Positions 49,355 through 60,245 of a stretch of DNA of 64,000 nucleotides are shown piece by piece (the stretch's first letter is position 1; every line of letters starts with the position of its first letter). Source of the stretch: Archaeoglobaceae archaeon. Its GTDB lineage: Archaea > Halobacteriota > Archaeoglobi > Archaeoglobales > Archaeoglobaceae. The notes beneath the pieces were generated by a model. It was not told where the DNA came from. It did not search any database and saw only the letters and a program-made list of their open reading frames with translations. The position numbers and the translations under genes are program-made. The stretch spans positions 26,477 to 90,476 of the forward strand of contig JALWDS010000037.1 in assembly GCA_027036775.1 (NCBI GenBank), in the 5' to 3' direction.

Positions 49355-51763
49355 TTAACCGTAACCCACAAAAGTGCTGACCTTTTTCGCCCTCTCCCTC
49401 TTAACCTTCTCCTCAAACCTCTCGTAGAAGCTTAGCATGGATTCACTTACACTCGGCTTAACCTTCTTCAAAGCCTCAAGGAAGTGCCTCATGTGAACCT
49501 TCTCCGCATTTATGTCTTCCCTCAAGGCTAACATCACAGCTTCTCTGCATACCGCCTCTATGTCCGCACCCACGTAGCCTTCGGTCATCTCAGCCAACTC
49601 CTCAAGATCGACGTCATCTGATAGAGGCATGTTCCTCGTGTGTATCTTGAATATAGCCAACCTGCTGTTCCTGTCCGGTGGCCTTACGTAAACGAGTCTG
49701 TCAAACCTGCCCGGTCTCATCAAGGCTGGATCGATTATGTCGGGTCTGTTCGTGGCACCTATGACGACGACACCCTCAAGTTCTTCCAATCCGTCCATCT
49801 CCGTCAAAAGTTGATTTACAACCCTCTCTACAGCTCTGTTCTCTTCGACACCCCTAATTCCAGCAATGGCATCTATCTCGTCAAAGAATATTATGCAAGG
49901 TGCAACCTGCCTCGCCTTCTTGAAAATCTTCCTAACCGCCTTTTCGCTCTCTCCAAGCCACTTGCTTAAAAGCTCTGGCCCCTTAACGCTTATGAAGTTC
50001 GCGTTCGCTTCGTTTGCGACGGCTTTGGCTATTAACGTTTTACCCGTTCCCGGTGGCCCATACAAAAGAACGCCCTTCGGAGGTCTTATTCCGAACTTCT
50101 TGAACTTCTCGGGATACTTCAAGGGCCACTCAACGGCCTCTATTATCTCCCTCTTAACGTCCTCCAAGCCACCGACGTCGTTCCAAGTTACCTTGGGAAC
50201 TTCGACGAGAACTTCTCTCATCGCTGAGGGCTCGATCTCCTTTAAAGCGGATTTGAAGTCGTCGTAGGTGACCTTCATAGATTCTAAGAGTTCGAGAGGT
50301 ATTTCGTCGCTGTTCATGTCTATCTGCGGTATATATCTCCTCAAAGCCTTCATAGCAGCCTCTTTGCACAGTGCCTCTATGTCCGCTCCGACGAAACCGT
50401 GTGTTTGATCCGCCAACTCTTTGAGCATCGCCTTGATTATTTCCCTCTCCAAATCCTGAACTACCTCTTCTGGAAGGTTCTCCTTCACAACCTCTCTGAT
50501 CTTCTCCCTATCGTCGAGCGTTTTAACCAAGTCGTATGTCCTCTGGACCTTTTCGAGAACTTCTCTGTCGGTGTATTGTCTGTATAAACTCCTCAAGGAT
50601 TCCAAAACGAAATCGACGCGATACTCTGGCTCGATGGGCATGTTCCTCGTGTGTATCTGCAGGATTTCGAACCTTCCCTCTCTGTCTGGCACTCCTATTT
50701 CTATCTCTCTGTCGAACCTTCCCGGTCTCCTCAAAGCTGGGTCTATCGCGTCTATTCTGTTCGTTGCTCCTATGACTATGACCTGTCCCCTCTCCTCCAG
50801 ACCGTCCATCAAAGCCAAAAGCTGTGCCACGACCCTCCTCTCCACCTCACCCGTAACCTCATCTCTCCTCGGTGCAATGGCGTCTATCTCGTCTATGAAG
50901 ATTATAGAAGGTGCGTTCTCTTTAGCCTCCTCGAATATCTCCCTCAACCTCTGTTCGCTCTCTCCGTAATACTTGCTCATTATCTCCGGCCCGTTTATCG
51001 TGAAGAAGCTTGCACCTATCTCGTTTGCGACGGCTTTAGCGATAAGGGTTTTACCCGTTCCCGGTGGGCCATATAACAGAACACCCTTAGGTGGATCAAT
51101 TCCCAAACGCTGGAAGAGTTCTGGATACTTGAGAGGTAGCTCTATCACCTCCCTAACCTTCTGAAGCTCCTCCTTTAACCCACCTATGTCCTCGTAGGTT
51201 ACACCAGCTTTTCCGAACCTCTCGAATCCCTTCGCTGGCCTGTCTCTGTAAACTACACGTGTCGTTTCGTCTATTATTACCGGTCCCTTAGGCTCCGTCT
51301 TTATCGCGACGAAAACCAAAGCCTGATTTTGAGGGAATCTGAATCCGAAGGCTGGAGCACTAACCAACGGAACCAAATCACCCTCAACTAAAGGTCTCTT
51401 CAACAGCTGATGCTTCAAATACTCCCCAACGTCCAAACCGTAAACCCTAAAGTCCATCTTCCTTAAAGGTGCCAAAATAACCATTCTCGCGGGTTGATAG
51501 TTTGCCCTCCTAACCTTAACCAGATCGCCAACACCTACACCAGCGTTTTCCCTTATGAAACGATCTATCCTTATTATGCTCTTACCCCAATCCCTCTTGG
51601 GAGCCCTCCAGACCTTTGCAACTGTCTTTCTCTTACCCTCTATCTCTATAACGTCACCGGGTGATATTCTGAGCCTGAGCATTGCATCTGGATCCAACCT
51701 CGCTATGCCCCTACCCGAATCGCTCGGATAAGCCTGATTCACCTTGAGCGTCAACTCTTCCAT
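49355..51763 (-). CDS. CDC48/VCP-like AAA ATPase with an insertion in D1
   Basis: A hexameric unfoldase of 802 residues from ATG at 51763 ([20 protein letters not shown]); an upstream in-frame Met is rejected. The N domain is at 1-185, D1 Walker A GPPGTGKT at 232-239 and D2 Walker A GPPGTGKT at 569-576, with [10 protein letters not shown] and a matching D2 Walker B. After IHTRNMP in D1 an extra segment of roughly 70 mostly helical residues (near 378-450) precedes [12 protein letters not shown]2 lacks it. It probably works with the archaeal proteasome. Confidence 0.96.
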   Translation of the reverse strand: MEELTLKVNQAYPSDSGRGIARLDPDAMLRLRISPGDVIEIEGKRKTVAKVWRAPKRDWGKSIIRIDRFIRENAGVGVGDLVKVRRANYQPARMVILAPLRKMDFRVYGLDVGEYLKHQLLKRPLVEGDLVPLVSAPAFGFRFPQNQALVFVAIKTEPKGPVIIDETTRVVYRDRPAKGFERFGKAGVTYEDIGGLKEELQKVREVIELPLKYPELFQRLGIDPPKGVLLYGPPGTGKTLIAKAVANEIGASFFTINGPEIMSKYYGESEQRLREIFEEAKENAPSIIFIDEIDAIAPRRDEVTGEVERRVVAQLLALMDGLEERGQVIVIGATNRIDAIDPALRRPGRFDREIEIGVPDREGRFEILQIHTRNMPIEPEYRVDFVLESLRSLYRQYTDREVLEKVQRTYDLVKTLDDREKIREVVKENLPEEVVQDLEREIIKAMLKELADQTHGFVGADIEALCKEAAMKALRRYIPQIDMNSDEIPLELLESMKVTYDDFKSALKEIEPSAMREVLVEVPKVTWNDVGGLEDVKREIIEAVEWPLKYPEKFKKFGIRPPKGVLLYGPPGTGKTLIAKAVANEANANFISVKGPELLSKWLGESEKAVRKIFKKARQVAPCIIFFDEIDAIAGIRGVEENRAVERVVNQLLTEMDGLEELEGVVVIGATNRPDIIDPALMRPGRFDRLVYVRPPDRNSRLAIFKIHTRNMPLSDDVDLEELAEMTEGYVGADIEAVCREAVMLALREDINAEKVHMRHFLEALKKVKPSVSESMLSFYERFEEKVKRERAKKVSTFVGYG

Positions 51764-51815
51764 GTTGTAACCTATGATATCAAGTATTAAAAAGGGTTGT
51801 GTTACATTGCATCCG

Positions 51816-52574
51816 ATGAAACTGATAATAGACTTCGACCGTTTGGATGGAAAAACCTTGGAAGATTGCTTGAAAAGGTTTTTCGGCCTTGAAGGAAATT
51901 TGGAGGGCATGCTCGAAGAACTCTCAAAATCGTTCGACCTTCACGTTACAGAAATACCTCTTCCCAAATCGAACCTCCTGAAGGTTTCGAAGGGTTTTAG
52001 AGTCAACCTGAATAAGGAGTGCGACGATGAAACCCTATCGAAGTTGCTGAAGTTCTGCAAACCCGTAGAGTCTTTTACAATAGACGAGGTTTGGGAGTGT
52101 AACGGGGTCAGGTTCATACTCTCAAAAGACTTTGAGGAAATCTACGTTCTCGAAACTAACGTTGACGATGTGAGCGGGGAGTTCATATCTTACGCAACGA
52201 ATGAGATTCTCAAATACGCTTTGGACGTTTACGTTTACCCCTACTTCGGTAAGAAGGGGAGACCGGGATACATGGTAAAGGTTCTTTGCAGGGACAACCC
52301 GAGGAACTTGGCTAAGATTGTTTGCGAAGTTTTACCCACGCTCGGAGTTAGGATACACCGAGTTGGTAGATACAAAGTCGAAAGGGAGGTAGTTGAAAGA
52401 ACGGTGAAGGTCTTCGGAAAGGAATTTAAGCTTAGAGTTAAGGTTTCCGAAGTTTCTTTGAAACCCGAGTTTGAGGACGTTAAGAGGATAGCGGAGAGTC
52501 TGAAGAGACCACTTCCGATGGTTTACATCGAGGTGTTGAGGGGGTTGAACGATGAGGATACCGAGCGGGAGTAA
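51816..52574 (+). CDS. LarC/DUF111-like protein, compact form
   Basis: About 252 residues from ATG at 51816 ([20 protein letters not shown]). The C-terminal half has [38 protein letters not shown] and a late [20 protein letters not shown], all close to LarC, the enzyme that inserts nickel into the lactate racemase cofactor. Full LarC is about 400 residues and begins with a longer domain that is missing here. It may have another function. The last 23 bases overlap radB. Confidence 0.7.
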   Translation: MKLIIDFDRLDGKTLEDCLKRFFGLEGNLEGMLEELSKSFDLHVTEIPLPKSNLLKVSKGFRVNLNKECDDETLSKLLKFCKPVESFTIDEVWECNGVRFILSKDFEEIYVLETNVDDVSGEFISYATNEILKYALDVYVYPYFGKKGRPGYMVKVLCRDNPRNLAKIVCEVLPTLGVRIHRVGRYKVEREVVERTVKVFGKEFKLRVKVSEVSLKPEFEDVKRIAESLKRPLPMVYIEVLRGLNDEDTERE

Positions 52575-53214
52575 GTGTTTGGACGGCCTTTTGGGTGGTG
52601 GCTTTGAAACGGGGACTGTAACACAAATCTTCGGTGCGAGCGGGACAGGAAAAACTTCCATATGCCTGATGACTTCCTACACCGCAACGAGTAAGGGATT
52701 GAAGGTTGCCTACATAGACACCGAAGGTCTGTCACCGGAGAGGGTCAACCAGATATTCGAGGATAAGGAGACGTTGAAGAACGTTTACATCTACGAGGTG
52801 ATAGATTTCAAACAGCAGAGTTCCGCCATAAAGGAGTTGGCAAAGCTTTGCAAAGAGGAGGACAAGCTCAAGCTCGTAATAGTTGACTCATTCACTTTTC
52901 TTTACAGGAGCGAACTTGAAGATTTGGAGAAGCAGATAAAGGTCAAGAGGGAGTTGATAGCCCAATTGACGTTTCTCTTGGGTTTGGCAAGGAAGTTCGA
53001 TTTGGCTGTTGTGATAACCAATCAGGTTTACACCGACGTTAGGACTGGGGAAGACAAACCTTTGGGAGGGCCGAGTATAGACCACATATCTAAAATCATA
53101 ATCGGCTTGGAGAAGTTGAACAACAAGAGGAGGGCGGTTTTAATAAAACACAGGTCTAAGCCAGAAGGGGGATTTTGCGAGTTCGTTATAACAAATAGGG
53201 GCATTGAACCGTAA
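52552..53214 (+). CDS. radB: RadB recombinase paralog
   Basis: A 220-residue RecA-fold protein. Walker A GASGTGKT at 28-35, Walker B-like VIVDSFTFLYR near 105, and late VTNQVYTDV and GGPSIDHISK match RadB, the archaeal RadA paralog that helps recombination. The short length without the N-terminal helix-hairpin domain is normal for RadB. It overlaps the upstream LarC-like gene. Confidence 0.94.
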   Translation: MRIPSGSKCLDGLLGGGFETGTVTQIFGASGTGKTSICLMTSYTATSKGLKVAYIDTEGLSPERVNQIFEDKETLKNVYIYEVIDFKQQSSAIKELAKLCKEEDKLKLVIVDSFTFLYRSELEDLEKQIKVKRELIAQLTFLLGLARKFDLAVVITNQVYTDVRTGEDKPLGGPSIDHISKIIIGLEKLNNKRRAVLIKHRSKPEGGFCEFVITNRGIEP

Positions 53215-53244
53215 AATTCAAATTGATGTTGCTTATCAAAATCC

Positions 53245-53625
53245 ATGAGGCCGACGGGAGTGACAATCCTGTCAATACTCTACGCTTTGGGCGGTGTCGG
53301 TGGCGTAATCGGGGGATTTATTAGCTTTAATCCGTTAGCAATAGCCTTAGGTCTGTTGGACTTTGCAATAGCCTACGGACTCTGGAGGGGACAAAACTGG
53401 AGCAGGATTTTGGTAATGATCTTCAGCATCTTTGGCATCATCGGAGGTGCGGGTATGATACTCGCACCAACCTTCGTCTTAATGATGCCGATACCCAAAC
53501 ATCTCGTGGGCGTTTTCTCAACGATACTCATCGTAGCTGGTGCGGTTGCAATAATCTTGAACTTGGTGATACTGCTCTATCTGACTAGACCCCACGTCAA
53601 AGCCTTCTTTGAGGAAAAGTTTTAA
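53245..53625 (+). CDS. Small four-helix membrane protein
   Basis: A 126-residue membrane protein with helices at about 5-28 (LSILYALGGVGGVIGGFISF), 32-48, 55-78 (ILVMIFSIFGIIGGAGMILA) and 92-115. Repeated in archaea beside unrelated genes; no motif suggests a function. The stop is 24 bases before the 5S rRNA gene. Confidence 0.6.
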   Translation: MRPTGVTILSILYALGGVGGVIGGFISFNPLAIALGLLDFAIAYGLWRGQNWSRILVMIFSIFGIIGGAGMILAPTFVLMMPIPKHLVGVFSTILIVAGAVAIILNLVILLYLTRPHVKAFFEEKF

Positions 53626-53649
53626 ATACCGTCTCGAACATGCATAGTT

Positions 53650-53772
53650 TGCCGACGGCCATAGGGATCGGGGAAACACCCGGACTCATTCCGAACCCGG
53701 AAGTTAAGCCCGATCCCGTTCCGCGTGGTACTGTGTTCCGAGAGGGCACGGGAAGCGCGGAAGCCGTCGGCA
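53650..53772 (+). rRNA. rrf: 5S ribosomal RNA
   Basis: The ends pair as GCCGACGGC with GCCGTCGGC. Inside are the canonical strings CCGAACCCGGAAGTTAAGCC and GGTACTGTGTTCCGAGAGGG, with loop A, helix II/III and the loop E/helix IV region in normal order. The gene stands alone between protein genes, with no 16S or 23S in the window, as occurs in Archaeoglobus-type genomes. A TTTTAAATACC TATA-like element lies about 30 bases before the 5' end, inside the end of the upstream gene. Confidence 0.96.
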
Positions 53773-53835
53773 TTCAAAAAGTTTTTAAATTGAGTTATAC
53801 GCCTTAATCCCATAGCAACAGCAGAAGGGTCGACT

Positions 53836-54696
53836 ATGACATTGGAGAAATTGGAGGAGCGAAAGGAACAGCTTGAGAGGGAGTTGCAGGAAAACGTTTC
53901 GAGGAGGGACGAACTAAACAAATTGGCTAAGGAGTATAGGGAGAAGAGGAACAGGTTAAACGAGGAGGTAAAGGAGCTTCTGAACAAGGTCAGGGAGTTG
54001 AAGGCAAAGAGGGACGAGTTGAATTCCAAGGCAAGAGAGCTGAAGGCTCAGAGGGAGGAACTCTACAAGAGGGTTGACGAACTATACAAAAAGCTCGACG
54101 AGCTTAGGAAGAGCATAGATAAAGGCGGTAGGCCTCTCGGTGAAATAGAGAGGGAGATCAGAAGGTTGGAGTTCATTCAGCAGACTTCCGTCTTAACACT
54201 CGAGAGGGAGAGGGCTCTTGTTGAAAGAATTGCAAGGCTCAGAAGAGAGCTTGAAGAGAGAAAAGCTCAGCTGGAAAAGCATGCGGAGTTTAGGTCTCTT
54301 ATAGCTCAGATAAGGGAGTTAAAAGAGAAGATCAAAGAGATAAAGGAGGAGATGATGGGTTACGTCAAAGAGGCGGACAAGTATCACGAGGAGATGCTCG
54401 AAATCTTGAAGGTCGTTGATGAAAAGAGAAGGATGGCCGACGAATTCCATGAGAAGTTCATTCAGGCAAAGAAGGAGGCGGATCAGTGCCATGCGAGAAT
54501 ACTCGAAATAAGGAGAGATTTGAAAGACCTCGACAAGGTCATAAAGGCTTTGAAGGCAAGGATGGAGAAGTCCAAGGAGTTCAGGGAGAGGGAGGAGTTG
54601 ATGAGAAGGGCGAGAGAGATATACGAGATGTTCAAGAGGGGAGAAAAGATAGAAACCGAAGATTTACTCATACTCCAGAGGGCTGGTTTGATCTGA
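53836..54696 (+). CDS. Archaeal coiled-coil protein (COG1340 type)
   Basis: A 286-residue protein that is almost entirely a coiled coil, with Leu heptads and Glu/Lys/Arg throughout (KELLNKVRELKAKRDELNSK, ELKEKIKEIKEEMMGYVKEA). A short C-terminal part, EMFKRGEKIETEDLLILQRA, is the conserved tail of this widespread archaeal family. Older annotation sometimes calls it a phosphatase, with no catalytic residues to support it. The role is unknown. Confidence 0.8.
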   Translation: MTLEKLEERKEQLERELQENVSRRDELNKLAKEYREKRNRLNEEVKELLNKVRELKAKRDELNSKARELKAQREELYKRVDELYKKLDELRKSIDKGGRPLGEIEREIRRLEFIQQTSVLTLERERALVERIARLRRELEERKAQLEKHAEFRSLIAQIRELKEKIKEIKEEMMGYVKEADKYHEEMLEILKVVDEKRRMADEFHEKFIQAKKEADQCHARILEIRRDLKDLDKVIKALKARMEKSKEFREREELMRRAREIYEMFKRGEKIETEDLLILQRAGLI

Positions 54697-54729
54697 ACTT
54701 TTTTATAATCCCTCGTTAGGGATTGTTCG

Positions 54730-55689
54730 ATGGACAAGGATGTAAGGGCATCGATACTGCGTATCTTATCCCTTCTCTTAGGCACGATAGCATTCGGAAC
54801 TTTGGCCTATCACTTCGTTGAAGGAAGGGACTGGTTCGACTGTCTCTACATGACGGTAATAACTATCACTACGACCGGCTACGGAGAGATGTGGAGGATG
54901 AGTTTCTACGGAAGGATAATATCGATGTTTTTGATGTTCTTCGGCGTCGGTATCTTTTTCTACGCGATGAGTATGCTGTCCCCAATTTTCTTGGAGATGA
55001 AGTTGAGAAGGTGGGAAAAGATGCTTGAGAAGATGAGGGATCACTGCATAATCTGCGGTTACGGTTTGATGGGTAGGGAGATTGCAAAGCAACTTCCTAA
55101 AGATAGGGTGGTGATAGTTGACTTTGATAGGAACAAGGTTGACCTTGCAAGGGAGGAGGGATTCATAGCGATTCACGGGAACGCTACCGACGATTCAACC
55201 CTCGAGAGGGCGAGGATCAGAGATGCAAAATCGATAATCTGCTGTATGAACGATTCCGCAAACGCCTTCACGGTTATTACCGCCAAATACCTAAATCCTA
55301 AGATAACGACAGTGGTCATCCTAAGAAATCCAGAGGCTGAAAAGAATCTGAGGAGGATTGGTGTTGATCACCTCCTTTCACCCTACAAGGATACCGCCCT
55401 AAAGGTTTACGCACTCATGAGAAGGAAGGCCAGTGTGGAGTTCGTCGAAACTATAATAAGCGGAGGGGAAATGCTCGGTTTGGAAAAGATCGTTATAGAC
55501 GAGAGACTTTCGGGAAAAACTTTGAAAGAACTCGATTTAAGGAGAAGGACCGGATGCATAGTCGTTGCGATAGTGAGAGGGAAAAACGTTATAGTTCCTT
55601 CGGCCGAAACCGTTCTGGAGAGGGGTGACATAATGTTCGTGATAGGGACCGAGGATTCTTTAAAGAAGTTGATAGAGATGGTATCATGA
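54730..55689 (+). CDS. MthK-like potassium channel with RCK domain
   Basis: A 319-residue protein. Two transmembrane helices (SILRILSLLLGTIAFGTLAY and IISMFLMFFGVGIFFYAMSM) bracket the selectivity filter TTTGYGE near residue 50. A cytosolic RCK-N domain starts at HCIICGYGLMGREIAKQL near 107, and an RCK-C domain ends the protein. It should be a ligand-gated potassium channel. It overlaps the Toprim gene by 4 bases. TATA-like TTTTTATAA lies about 25 bases upstream. Confidence 0.93.
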   Translation: MDKDVRASILRILSLLLGTIAFGTLAYHFVEGRDWFDCLYMTVITITTTGYGEMWRMSFYGRIISMFLMFFGVGIFFYAMSMLSPIFLEMKLRRWEKMLEKMRDHCIICGYGLMGREIAKQLPKDRVVIVDFDRNKVDLAREEGFIAIHGNATDDSTLERARIRDAKSIICCMNDSANAFTVITAKYLNPKITTVVILRNPEAEKNLRRIGVDHLLSPYKDTALKVYALMRRKASVEFVETIISGGEMLGLEKIVIDERLSGKTLKELDLRRRTGCIVVAIVRGKNVIVPSAETVLERGDIMFVIGTEDSLKKLIEMVS

Positions 55690-56022
55690 ACGATTTCTTA
55701 AAGGCTCTGAACGAGTTGATAGAGAGGTCGAAAGAGGGAGCGATAATATTGGTTGAGGGAAGGAGGGACGTTCAAGCACTTAGAGAGTTGGGGGTTGAAG
55801 GTAAAATCGTTCCAGTTTCAAACGTTCCGAAGGCAAGTATAGTTGACAGGGTTGAGGGAGACGTAATAATTCTCACGGATTGGGATGAAAAGGGGGAGAT
55901 TTTGAAGAGATGTCTGTTCAACATGCTTTTGAGCAACGGGATAGTTGCGGACGTCGAGATCAGAAGGAGGATTTTTTCATCGGTTGACGTTACCGAAGTC
56001 GAGGATTTAACTAAGGCCCTTA

Positions 56023-56051
<29 letters not shown>
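55686..56051 (+). CDS. Small Toprim-domain protein
   Basis: A 121-residue stand-alone Toprim fold. IILVEGRRDVQALRELGVEG gives the conserved Glu, and VIILTDWDEKGEILKR gives the DxD in the form DWDEKG. Such small archaeal Toprim proteins are related to the RNase M5 type and are linked to RNA processing. The end overlaps pyrI on the other strand by 29 bases. Confidence 0.85.
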
Positions 56052-57413
<1,362 letters not shown>

Positions 57414-57454
57414 CTACGGCGTAAAGCATAATACTTCTCTCCACAATTCAAGTC

Positions 57455-58540
57455 GTGGTTGAAAAGATCGTGCTCGTAATAGATAGGGACAACGATTTGG
57501 GATTTAAGGCTGGGATAAAGAGCCCTGTGGTAGGTAGGCAGTCCAATCTGATTTCCGCAATAAAGTTGGCTGAAGTCGATCCCGAGGATTCGGATGTCAA
57601 CACGATATTCGGAGCGATAAAGATTTACGACGAGCTTAAAAGGGAGGGGGAGGACGTTGAGATAGTTACGGTTTGCGGTGATCAAAGGGTTGGGACTATT
57701 TCGGACGAAAAGATAGCGGAGCAGTTGGACTTCGTAAAGGAGAAGCTTAAAGCTGAAAGCGTTATAATCGTTACGGACGGTAGCGAGGACGAGTTCGTCA
57801 TACCAATAGTTGCCTCAAGGTTCAAGATAGATGGGATCAGAAGGATAGTCGTAAAGCAGAGTAAAACGCTTGAAAGCACATACTACCTAATGAAGAAACT
57901 GCTTGAAGACCCTAAAGTTGCAAGAAGCACATTGACACCCATCGGAATGATTCTGCTCGTTTACGCCATCTCCCTCTTCATGAAGAGTCCGGAATTTGGG
58001 GTAGGTAGCATAGCCTTCGTTTTGGGTCTATACTTTCTGATAAAGGCCTACGGCCTTGAAGGTTCGCTCGAAAACTACTTTTCAACACTGAAGAGGTCTC
58101 TGATCGAGGGTAGGTTTTCCTTTGTAACCTACGTCATAGCATTCTTGTCCATCATAATAGGTTTTGTTTACGGAGCTTACAGAGTGTGGTTGTTAACGCT
58201 CGGTGAAACCGTTCCCGGGATAGTGACGATAATCGCCGTATTCTTGAATTCGACGATAGTTTGGATAGTCGCTGGGGGGATATTCGTAGCTTTGGGTAGG
58301 ATATTCGACTCTATAGTTGAGGGGAGAAGCTGTAGGAAGTATGTAACGATGGTGTTTCTCGTATCTTCAACAGGTCTCGTCGTTTGGGGTTTTTCCAAGT
58401 TCTTCATAGACTTCAAAAGCTACCTTGATCTGATCAAGTCGATAGTCGGTGCAATAATTTTAGGTGTAGTCGGTGTAGTTCCTTTGAGGTATGAGGGTGG
58501 AAGTTCAAAACGACGCACTCTTGATAAGGGGAAGGAGTAA
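57455..58540 (+). CDS. DUF373 family membrane protein
   Basis: A 361-residue archaeal protein. The soluble N-terminal part has VLVIDRDNDLGFKAGIKSPV, DSDVNTIFGAIKIYDELKRE and VTDGSEDEFVIPIVASRFKI, and the C-terminal half has five or six helices. Family function is unknown; the conserved acidic residues at the start hint at metal or phosphate binding. It overlaps the phosphoesterase gene by 50 bases. Confidence 0.85.
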   Translation: MVEKIVLVIDRDNDLGFKAGIKSPVVGRQSNLISAIKLAEVDPEDSDVNTIFGAIKIYDELKREGEDVEIVTVCGDQRVGTISDEKIAEQLDFVKEKLKAESVIIVTDGSEDEFVIPIVASRFKIDGIRRIVVKQSKTLESTYYLMKKLLEDPKVARSTLTPIGMILLVYAISLFMKSPEFGVGSIAFVLGLYFLIKAYGLEGSLENYFSTLKRSLIEGRFSFVTYVIAFLSIIIGFVYGAYRVWLLTLGETVPGIVTIIAVFLNSTIVWIVAGGIFVALGRIFDSIVEGRSCRKYVTMVFLVSSTGLVVWGFSKFFIDFKSYLDLIKSIVGAIILGVVGVVPLRYEGGSSKRRTLDKGKE

Positions 58541-59090
58541 GGTAGGTGTCGTTGCGGATCTGCACATAGGATTGATTCCCTACGTCGATCGATGGATTCT
58601 GCAAAAACTGAAGTCCCTCAGAGATGAGGTTGACGAGCTGGTAGTTTTGGGCGATTTGAAACACAAGATAGGATACGACAAGAGGGTTGAAGATTTGATA
58701 AGGGGTTTGGAGTTCACACTCGTTAAGGGAAACCACGACGGAGGATTAAAGGGGGAAAAGGAACTTTTTATTGGAAAGTTTCACTTGATTCACGGTCACT
58801 TCAAACCGAAGGAACTTGGTAAAGTTCTGATACTTGCCCACTCCCACCCAAGCGTATATATACGCGGTGTTAAGGAGAGGGTCTGGCTTTTTGGAGAGTG
58901 GAATGGCAGAAAGGTTATAGTTATGCCGTCCTTCAACGAAATCTGTTCATCTACACCCGTCAACGTTAGAAGACCGGCCGGATTCGTGTTTAAAGATTGG
59001 GACTACCTCAACGCAGACGTCGTAACTTTGGACGGAATTTATTTGGGAAAAATTAAAGATTTACGTTTTTCAATCTATCAACAGCCTTAG
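58491..59090 (+). CDS. Calcineurin-like metallophosphoesterase
   Basis: A 199-residue archaeal phosphoesterase. Metal motifs in order are VADLHIG near 22, VVLGDLKH near 53, VKGNHDGG near 79, LIHGH near 99 and LAHSHPS near 114. These are the usual MPE motifs, with LIHGH and AHSHP supplying the last His residues. The archaeal homologues next to helicase genes are called SbcD-like or YfcE-like. Substrate is unknown. It overlaps the aminotransferase end convergently. Confidence 0.88.
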   Translation: MRVEVQNDALLIRGRSKVGVVADLHIGLIPYVDRWILQKLKSLRDEVDELVVLGDLKHKIGYDKRVEDLIRGLEFTLVKGNHDGGLKGEKELFIGKFHLIHGHFKPKELGKVLILAHSHPSVYIRGVKERVWLFGEWNGRKVIVMPSFNEICSSTPVNVRRPAGFVFKDWDYLNADVVTLDGIYLGKIKDLRFSIYQQP

Positions 59091-60213
59091 CTATCGTCTC
59101 TACATCCCTCGTTAAGGCGAATCTCACAAAACCTTCGCCATGCTCACCAAATCCCACACCGGGAGTTACCAAAATCCCAGCATCGTTTAGTAGCTTTTTC
59201 GTAAATTCTACACTCGTATAGCCATCTGGAACTTGACACCAAACGTAAAAGGTTGCCTTGGGCTTTTCAACCTCTAAACCAATTTCTTTCAACCCCTCAA
59301 CGAGCAAATCCCTCCTTTCTCTGTAAACGCTACATATATCCTCAATGACCTTATCTTCGCTTCTCAGTGCTGTTATTCCAGCCTCTTGAACCGCTTGAAA
59401 TACTCCGCTGTCAACGTTGGTCTTAACCTTCAGGAGACCCTTTAAGATTTCGGAATTTCCGACCGCAAAACCTATCCTCCATCCAGTCATGTTGAACGTC
59501 TTCGAGAGGGAGTTGAACTCTACGCAAACCTCGAAAGCGTTCTCCACCTCCAAAAAGCTCTTGGCCCTGTATCCGTCAAACGTTATCTCACCGTAGGCGA
59601 AATCGTGTGCCAGAATTATTCCGTTGTCCATGCAGAAGTCTATCGCCTCTTTTATGAACTCTTTTTCCGCAACCGCAGACGTTGGGTTGTTCGGATAGTT
59701 TAGGAACATTATCCTTGCCTTCTTTGCAATTTCCGAAGGAATTTCCTCGAAGTTCGGTAGGAAGTCGTTTTCCTTCTTTAAGGGAACCCTGTAGGGAATT
59801 CCGTCCGCAAGTATCGTCGAAGCGAAGTAGACAGGATAGGCCGGATCGGGGACTATGGTGTAATCTCCGTCGTTGACGAAGGCCAATGGTAGATGGGCTA
59901 TCCCTTCCTTGGAACCTATCAGTGCTATAACCTCCCTCTCTGGATCAAGCTTTACGCCCTTCCTTCTCATGTAGAATTCTGCAACCGCTTCTCTGAACTC
60001 TAAAAGGCCTTCGTAAGTCGGGTATCTGTGATTCTCCGGCTTTTCTACCGCTTTTTTCATTGCATCCACGATGTGTTTCGGTGTCGGCATGTCGGGATCG
60101 CCCACTCCAAAATCGATGACGTCAACGCCTTCCATCATCTTCTTCTTTTTCATCTCGTCTATCTCCGCAAAGAGATACTTCGGTAACTTCTTCAACCTCT
60201 CCGAGAGTTGCAT
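59053..60213 (-). CDS. Class I aminotransferase, LL-diaminopimelate aminotransferase-like
   Basis: A 386-residue PLP enzyme. MQLSERLKKLPKYLFAEIDE at the start, FGVGDPDMPTPKHIVDAM near 35, YPNNPTSA near 169, the PLP Lys in FNSLSKTFNMTGWRIG near 235, and the late ATFYVWCQVP fit DapL and close relatives. With dapA in the same window, a place in the aminotransferase route to diaminopimelate is plausible. An alanine or aspartate aminotransferase role is the alternative. Confidence 0.82.
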   Translation of the reverse strand: MQLSERLKKLPKYLFAEIDEMKKKKMMEGVDVIDFGVGDPDMPTPKHIVDAMKKAVEKPENHRYPTYEGLLEFREAVAEFYMRRKGVKLDPEREVIALIGSKEGIAHLPLAFVNDGDYTIVPDPAYPVYFASTILADGIPYRVPLKKENDFLPNFEEIPSEIAKKARIMFLNYPNNPTSAVAEKEFIKEAIDFCMDNGIILAHDFAYGEITFDGYRAKSFLEVENAFEVCVEFNSLSKTFNMTGWRIGFAVGNSEILKGLLKVKTNVDSGVFQAVQEAGITALRSEDKVIEDICSVYRERRDLLVEGLKEIGLEVEKPKATFYVWCQVPDGYTSVEFTKKLLNDAGILVTPGVGFGEHGEGFVRFALTRDVETIAKAVDRLKNVNL

Positions 60214-60245
60214 GGTTTGGATGAAATGAAGGGGAGATAAATAGT

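Noticed and set aside
51764..51910. Long N-terminal extension of CDC48
   Set aside because: The extra 49 residues are not CDC48-like and overlap the promoter and first codons of the divergent LarC-like gene.
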